Assembly (NCBI GenBank): GCA_902616245.1
Contig: CACMSB010000003.1
Span: forward strand, 62,001-126,000
Source of the DNA: an uncultured Pelagibacteraceae bacterium
GTDB taxonomy: Bacteria; Pseudomonadota; Alphaproteobacteria; Pelagibacterales; Pelagibacteraceae
Direction: 5' to 3'
DNA length: 64,000 bases
Under the pieces are notes generated by a model. That model was given only the letters and a program-made list of their open reading frames with translations. It was not told the origin of the DNA and did no database searches. The stretch's first letter is position 1. The number at the start of each line of letters is the position of its first letter. The position numbers and the translations under genes are program-made. This document shows, one piece after another, positions 59,987 to 64,000 of this stretch.

Positions 59987-60379
59987 ATGAAAGTATTTAA
60001 GTATAATTTAAAAGTATACTATGAGGATACTGATTTTGGTGGAATAGTTTACCACGCAAATTATTTAAAGTACTTTGAAAGAGCAAGATCTGAGCTTATT
60101 TATTCCTTGGGATATTCGAATAAAAAGTTATTAGATAAACATAATGTTTTAATAGCAGTAAAAACTTGCAACGTAGATTTTAAAAAACCAGCTAAATTTG
60201 AGGATAAAATTACCGTTTTCACAAAAATAAAATCTAATACTTTGACTACAATTACAATGTCACAAGTAATTAAAAGAAAATCAGATACTTTATGTGATGC
60301 AGAGATTAAATTAGTATCTCTAAATAAGTTGGGAAAACCAGTAAAACTTCCAGTAGCACTTATTAACAAATTAAACTAG
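59987..60379 (+). CDS. ybgC: acyl-CoA thioesterase YbgC
   Basis: The 130-residue hotdog-fold thioesterase has 'VYYEDTDFGGIVYHANYLKYFERAR', whose DTDFGGIVYHANY core contains the catalytic aspartate of the 4-hydroxybenzoyl-CoA thioesterase family. YbgC normally heads the tol-pal operon; here no tol genes are adjacent. I use the ATG at 59987, because the TTG just before it adds only one residue. It hydrolyses short-chain acyl-CoA or assists phospholipid metabolism. It overlaps the end of the convergent glycosylase gene. Confidence 0.9.
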   Translation: MKVFKYNLKVYYEDTDFGGIVYHANYLKYFERARSELIYSLGYSNKKLLDKHNVLIAVKTCNVDFKKPAKFEDKITVFTKIKSNTLTTITMSQVIKRKSDTLCDAEIKLVSLNKLGKPVKLPVALINKLN

Positions 60380-61078
60380 TTCTTTTACTTTTTTAAATAG
60401 TTTAGTCATTTGTTTTTCATTTATTCGTCCAGTATTTACATTTCTTGGACTTGGATGATAACACCCCATTAACAACACATTGTTAGGTAATTTAAAATAT
60501 GTTCCATGACTAAATTTTACTCTCTCAGTGTAATCAAAATTTTCTCTATAAAATTTTACACAAGTATCAAACGCAATTTTCCCTAAAGCCACAATAATTT
60601 TTAGATTTTTAAGTATTTCAAATTCAGATTTAAAATAACCAAAGCAATTTTTTAACTCTTCATTTAATGGTTTATCTCCTGGAGGAACGCACTTTAGAGC
60701 TGGTGTTATAAAGGTATTTTTTATTTTTAATCCATCATTTATATGATCTGAATTACTTTGATTGGCAATTTTTACATTGTGTAAACATTTATATAAAAAA
60801 TCTGAGGATTTATCGCCTGTAAATACTCTGCCTGTTCTTGTTCCACCATGAGCAGCTGGTGCTAGACCAACAATCATTATTTTTCCATTTATATCTCCAA
60901 AACCTGTTACTGGTTTTCCCCAATAAGTTTGGTCCATATATTGTTTTCTTTTTTCCGTAGATATTTTTTTTCTAAACCTCACAAGTCTAGGGCATTTATT
61001 ACATTTAATTATTGTTTTTTTTAATTTTTCAAATTTAACGGTCATTAAGTTTAGAGAAGCTTCTTTTTGTGTGTCCAT
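60371..61078 (-). CDS. uracil-DNA glycosylase, family 5 (Fe-S)
   Basis: The protein of about 224-235 residues removes uracil from DNA. 'GLAPAAHGGTRTGRVFTGD' is the family 5 (UDGb) motif, and 'GCYHPSPRNVNTG' is the second active-site loop. Four cysteines for a [4Fe-4S] cluster are in 'CNKCPRLV', 'ALKCVPPG' and 'LKNCFGY'. The longest frame overlaps the upstream glpD end by 28 bp; an internal ATG at 61045 would remove the overlap and fits the family N-terminus. Both starts are possible. Confidence 0.88.
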   Translation of the reverse strand: MDTQKEASLNLMTVKFEKLKKTIIKCNKCPRLVRFRKKISTEKRKQYMDQTYWGKPVTGFGDINGKIMIVGLAPAAHGGTRTGRVFTGDKSSDFLYKCLHNVKIANQSNSDHINDGLKIKNTFITPALKCVPPGDKPLNEELKNCFGYFKSEFEILKNLKIIVALGKIAFDTCVKFYRENFDYTERVKFSHGTYFKLPNNVLLMGCYHPSPRNVNTGRINEKQMTKLFKKVKELV

Positions 61079-62202
61079 GGACCTTTTATTGTTTTAGGTA
61101 AAAACTTTCTAAGGTCAAAAAGGACTTTTTCAGACAATTTTCTGTAGGTGGTTAGTTTTCCTCCATATATATTCAATAAAGGTAATTTTTTTATAATTTT
61201 TAAATCAAAAACATAATCTCTTGTGACTTTTGAAGCTGTATTAAAATCTTCAATTAGAGGTCTTATCCCTGAATAAGTATCTACAATGTCCTTTGTTCTG
61301 ATTTGTTTTTTTAAGTAATTATTTACTGAACGAATTAAATATGTAATTTCTTTTTTTGATATTCCTTTATTTTCTGGTGATTTAACCTCAACTTCTGTAG
61401 TTCCAATTAAAGAAAACTTCCCTTTATAAGGTATCACAAATATTATTCTTTTATCAGTATTTTGAAATGTGAATGCAACATTTTCTTTGTACAATTTTTT
61501 TGTAATAATATGACTTCCTTTAACTAATCTTATTTTTTTCTTAGATTTAATTTTTATATTTTTATTTAAGGTTTCGTTTATCCATGGTCCAGATGCATTA
61601 ATTAAAATTTTTGATTTTACTTTTTCACCTTTTTCAAGACTAATAATCCATTCATTGCCAATAATTTCAGCTTTTTTAACTTTGTTATATTCTAGTATTT
61701 TAGCTTTATTTCTTTTTGCATCTTTAGCATTTAGTTTCGTTAATTTTTTATCGTCAATTTGTATGTCAAAATATTGAAAACCAGTTTTGTATTTTTGCTT
61801 AAGAATATTTGAAAATTTTTTTGTAAGATCAAACGTTTTTGATTTTGGTATATTGCTTTTGCCACCTAAATTATCATACAAAAATAAACCAATTTTAATT
61901 AACCAGGCTGGTCGAATTTTATCTGCATAAGGAATTATAAAAGGAATCGGTTTGGAAATATGTCTGGCAATTTTATAAACTATTTCTCTTTCTTTCAGAG
62001 ATTCTCTAACTAGTTTGAATTCATAATTTTCTAAATAACGAAGACCACCATGTACTAATTTCGTCGACCAAGATGAGGTTGCTCCTCCAATCTCACCTTT
62101 GTCAGCTAAACAAACTGATAAACCTCTACCTGCAGCATCTCTTGCAATACCTGCACCGTTTATACCGCCACCTATTATGAATAAATCAAATTTTTTAGAC
62201 AT
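61051..62202 (-). CDS. glpD: glycerol-3-phosphate dehydrogenase (FAD), short form
   Basis: The 383-residue flavoprotein has the FAD motif 'LFIIGGGINGAGIARDAAGRG' (landmark) and 'GATSSWSTKLVHGGLRYLE', the GlpD signature. 'VKGSHIITKKLY' and 'DTYSGIRPL' follow. It oxidises glycerol-3-phosphate to dihydroxyacetone phosphate, feeding the quinone pool. Typical GlpD has about 500 residues; this one ends after the DAO domain and lacks the C-terminal helical domain. The stop is natural and the next gene overlaps, so this is a streamlined form rather than a broken gene. The divergent ugp genes import its substrate. Confidence 0.88.
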   Translation of the reverse strand: MSKKFDLFIIGGGINGAGIARDAAGRGLSVCLADKGEIGGATSSWSTKLVHGGLRYLENYEFKLVRESLKEREIVYKIARHISKPIPFIIPYADKIRPAWLIKIGLFLYDNLGGKSNIPKSKTFDLTKKFSNILKQKYKTGFQYFDIQIDDKKLTKLNAKDAKRNKAKILEYNKVKKAEIIGNEWIISLEKGEKVKSKILINASGPWINETLNKNIKIKSKKKIRLVKGSHIITKKLYKENVAFTFQNTDKRIIFVIPYKGKFSLIGTTEVEVKSPENKGISKKEITYLIRSVNNYLKKQIRTKDIVDTYSGIRPLIEDFNTASKVTRDYVFDLKIIKKLPLLNIYGGKLTTYRKLSEKVLFDLRKFLPKTIKGPWTHKKKLL

Positions 62203-62342
62203 TTAAATTATGATTTGTTTTAAAATATACAACCTCTTTTAGAAATTTAAAATTTTTAAATGCAATTATTTACAATTTCATAATATCTTAACATTAATAA
62301 ATTATTAATAAAAAATTAAATAAACTTAACAGAAGGATAGAT

Positions 62343-63650
62343 ATGAAAAAAATACTTAGTGTTTTAACAATTCTATTTACTTTCTCTTTTACATCACACA
62401 GTTATTCAAAAACAGAAATTCATTGGTGGTACGGAAACAGTGGTTTTCTTGGTGATGTAATTATTGAAATTGCAAATAGATTTAACGCTTCACAAGATCA
62501 ATATACGGTCATTCCTACAGGAAAAGGAAGTTATGAAGATAACATGGCGGCAACTATTGCTGCATTTAGAGCAGGCGACCAACCACACTATTCACAGGTT
62601 TATGATGCTGGTGCTGCAATCATGGTAGCTCAAGTAAAAAATGGTGTTGTTATCGGTTTTGAAGAAATGGCTAAGAAATATGGCATTGATGTAGATGCTG
62701 ACAACTATATTCCAGGCATTAAAAATTTCTATGCCGACTCTGATGGAAAAATGATTGGTGTACCTTTCAATAGTTCAACTTGTTTGATGTATGCAAACAT
62801 GGACATTTTGAAAGAGGTTGGAATTGAATCTGTGCCAAAAACTTATGAAGAATTTGAGGCCATGGCTCCAAAAATCAAAGCTGCTGGATACATTCCTTTG
62901 GTTCAAAGTCATAGTCCATGGATTTGGACTGAAAATTTCTTTTCTAGACATAATTTATTAATGTTAGATGGAAATAATGGTTACGATGCTGTTCCTACAA
63001 AAACTTTATTCGCTGAAACTGATGCATTTGTCTATCATTGGAAGAAAGTTAAAGAATGGTATGATAAAGGTTTATATGGCTATAAAGGAAGAGCGTGGGG
63101 AGACAATCAAGCACCATTTATAGCAGGTGAAGCTGCATTTTGGTTTGGTTCTGCTGCATCATTTGGTGGAATGAAAGGTGTTGTTCCAAACTTTACAGTT
63201 AATCATATTCCTTACTGGGATTCAGTAACCAAAGGAAAAGAGTATCCAACTTTTATAGGTGGTGCTGCTAACTGGATCTTAAATGGTCATACTGAGGAAG
63301 AGTACAAAGGACTTGCTAAATTTATAGAATTTATGGGTTCTCCAGAAATGGATCTGTATTATCACAATATGACTGGTTACTCTGCAGTGACTAAAGGTGG
63401 TATAGAGTTAGCTGAAACTATAAATTTCTATAGAGCTTCTCCATATCATAAAGCAGTTGGTGAACAATTAAGCTTAGAAGGTTCAACTATTCCTGGTGGA
63501 TATAGAGCTGGTAATTGGCCCCAAATTCGTGAAGTAATTTACGAAAATATTGAGCCAATGTTAAACGGCAAAATATCAATCGAAAAAGGATTGCAGAATA
63601 TGGACAAAGGTGCAGCTAAATTGTTAAAGCAATTTGCTAAAACTTTGTAA
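62343..63650 (+). CDS. ugpB: glycerol-3-phosphate ABC transporter substrate-binding protein
   Basis: The 435-residue periplasmic protein has a signal peptide (about residues 1-22, ending 'SHSYS'). 'EIHWWYGNSGFLGDVI' and 'RFNASQDQYTVIPTGKGSYEDNM' (landmark), 'PFNSSTCLMYANMD' and 'QSHSPWIWTENFFSRHNLL' follow UgpB, including the tryptophans and serines that hold the glycerophosphate group. AGAAGGA precedes the ATG. It is divergent from glpD across 140 bp, which must hold both promoters. Its hairpin and then ugpA follow. It supplies phosphorus and carbon from glycerol-3-phosphate or its diesters. Confidence 0.93.
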   Translation: MKKILSVLTILFTFSFTSHSYSKTEIHWWYGNSGFLGDVIIEIANRFNASQDQYTVIPTGKGSYEDNMAATIAAFRAGDQPHYSQVYDAGAAIMVAQVKNGVVIGFEEMAKKYGIDVDADNYIPGIKNFYADSDGKMIGVPFNSSTCLMYANMDILKEVGIESVPKTYEEFEAMAPKIKAAGYIPLVQSHSPWIWTENFFSRHNLLMLDGNNGYDAVPTKTLFAETDAFVYHWKKVKEWYDKGLYGYKGRAWGDNQAPFIAGEAAFWFGSAASFGGMKGVVPNFTVNHIPYWDSVTKGKEYPTFIGGAANWILNGHTEEEYKGLAKFIEFMGSPEMDLYYHNMTGYSAVTKGGIELAETINFYRASPYHKAVGEQLSLEGSTIPGGYRAGNWPQIREVIYENIEPMLNGKISIEKGLQNMDKGAAKLLKQFAKTL

Positions 63651-63666
63651 GAATAATTAAAACAAT

Positions 63667-63700
63667 AAGGAGGGTATTAATTTACCCTCCTTATTTATTT
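63667..63700 (+). terminator. hairpin with T-rich tail between ugpB and ugpA
   Basis: AAGGAGGGTA (63667-63676) pairs perfectly with TACCCTCCTT (63683-63692), followed by ATTTATTTTT. It lies between the binding-protein and permease genes and probably reduces permease expression. AAGGAGG could also look like a ribosome site, but it is 35 bp from the ugpA ATG. Confidence 0.75.
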
Positions 63701-63710
63701 TTACAAAAGT

Positions 63711-64000
63711 ATGAAAAAAGTCCAATTCAAATCTAGCTATTCACAATATCTTTTCTTAGCTCCGCAGCTAGGTATATTGTTAATTTTTTTATATTGGCCA
63801 ATCATACAAACCTTTAGAGATGCATTTACAATGCAAGATGCTTTTGGATTTGGATCGAAGTTTGTATGGTTTGACAATTTTTTATTTATTTTTGATGATC
63901 CAGCTTATTTCATAGCTTTCAAATTTACTATTATTTATAGTTTTGTTATTACGTTAATTACAGGCTCAATTGGATTATTACTTGCCGTTCAGGCTAATAA
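63711..64000 (+). CDS. ugpA: glycerol-3-phosphate ABC transporter permease, N-terminal part
   Basis: The gene starts at ATG 63711 and runs past the window end, showing 96 complete codons. The N-terminus 'YLFLAPQLGILLIFLYWPI' and 'TFRDAFTMQDAFGFGSKFVW' (landmark) match UgpA of the MalF-type permease family. It would form the channel with UgpE and the ATPase UgpC outside the window. Identification is helped by the preceding ugpB. Confidence 0.9.
   Translation, partial: MKKVQFKSSYSQYLFLAPQLGILLIFLYWPIIQTFRDAFTMQDAFGFGSKFVWFDNFLFIFDDPAYFIAFKFTIIYSFVITLITGSIGLLLAVQAN

Noticed and set aside
61051..62202. glpD as a pseudogene
   Set aside because: The frame is clean, FAD motifs are intact and the following gene overlaps naturally; only the C-terminal domain is absent.
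1..64000. CRISPR arrays, insertion sequences, prophage or integrated elements
   Set aside because: No regularly spaced repeats, transposase, integrase or phage structural genes were seen, and no tRNA-flanked direct repeats.

Overview
The window is strongly AT-rich, gene-dense chromosomal DNA with very short spacers, many ATGA or TAATG stop/start overlaps, and almost no mobile or repeat DNA. Gene content and sequence style point to the SAR11 clade (Candidatus Pelagibacter or a close relative, Alphaproteobacteria). Supporting markers are a TPP-riboswitch-controlled sodium symporter of the thiV type, an aprM-aprB-aprA set, an ammonium transporter with no PII gene beside it, two TRAP systems, organosulfonate lyases, and a streamlined glycerol-3-phosphate region. 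No tRNA, rRNA, CRISPR array, insertion sequence or phage gene was found.

Layout. 1-660: end of an ABC-2 permease and two tiny membrane proteins. 667-10428: housekeeping and stress genes (TSUP permease, thiV, rseP, HU, amtB, bcp, rhodanese, recX, cysQ, mnmA) with several small genes between them. 10504-15779: metC, an MFS transporter, a tightly overlapping pabB-pabA-pabC cluster for p-aminobenzoate, and a HIT protein. 15886-26758: a sulfur region with APS reductase and its membrane anchor, a TauE-like exporter, sulfolactate sulfo-lyase (suyAB), sulfoacetaldehyde acetyltransferase (xsc), an amine oxidase-type flavoprotein and an aminotransferase. Together these could release sulfite from C2/C3 sulfonates and oxidise or export it.

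26759-36106 is the least familiar part. It holds a structured intergenic region, a photolyase, an 863-residue protein joining two cyclic-nucleotide-binding-like domains to a PlsC-type acyltransferase and an SGNH hydrolase, a two-part DUF4174-like protein, two tandem type IV pilin-like proteins, an FG-GAP/UnbV-type secreted protein, a cysteine-rich secreted protein, and several unrecognised small genes.

36195-47730: a TRAP transporter followed by a crotonase-fold protein, a CaiB-type CoA transferase, a large FAD/Fe-S dehydrogenase, an enolase-superfamily enzyme and a serine-glyoxylate-type aminotransferase, which look like organic-acid catabolism. 47717-53377 (minus strand): a metal-ligand-deficient M24/creatinase-fold protein coupled to an MhpD-like protein, an M23 peptidase, an SDR, TerC and a GMC oxidoreductase. 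53513-59090: a second TRAP system with an NCS1 permease and a zinc alcohol dehydrogenase. 59314-64000: DUF3047, a YbgC thioesterase, a family 5 uracil-DNA glycosylase, a short GlpD, and the start of the ugp glycerol-3-phosphate ABC transporter, which runs off the window.

All function calls are from reading motifs and gene order by eye; no database search was possible.
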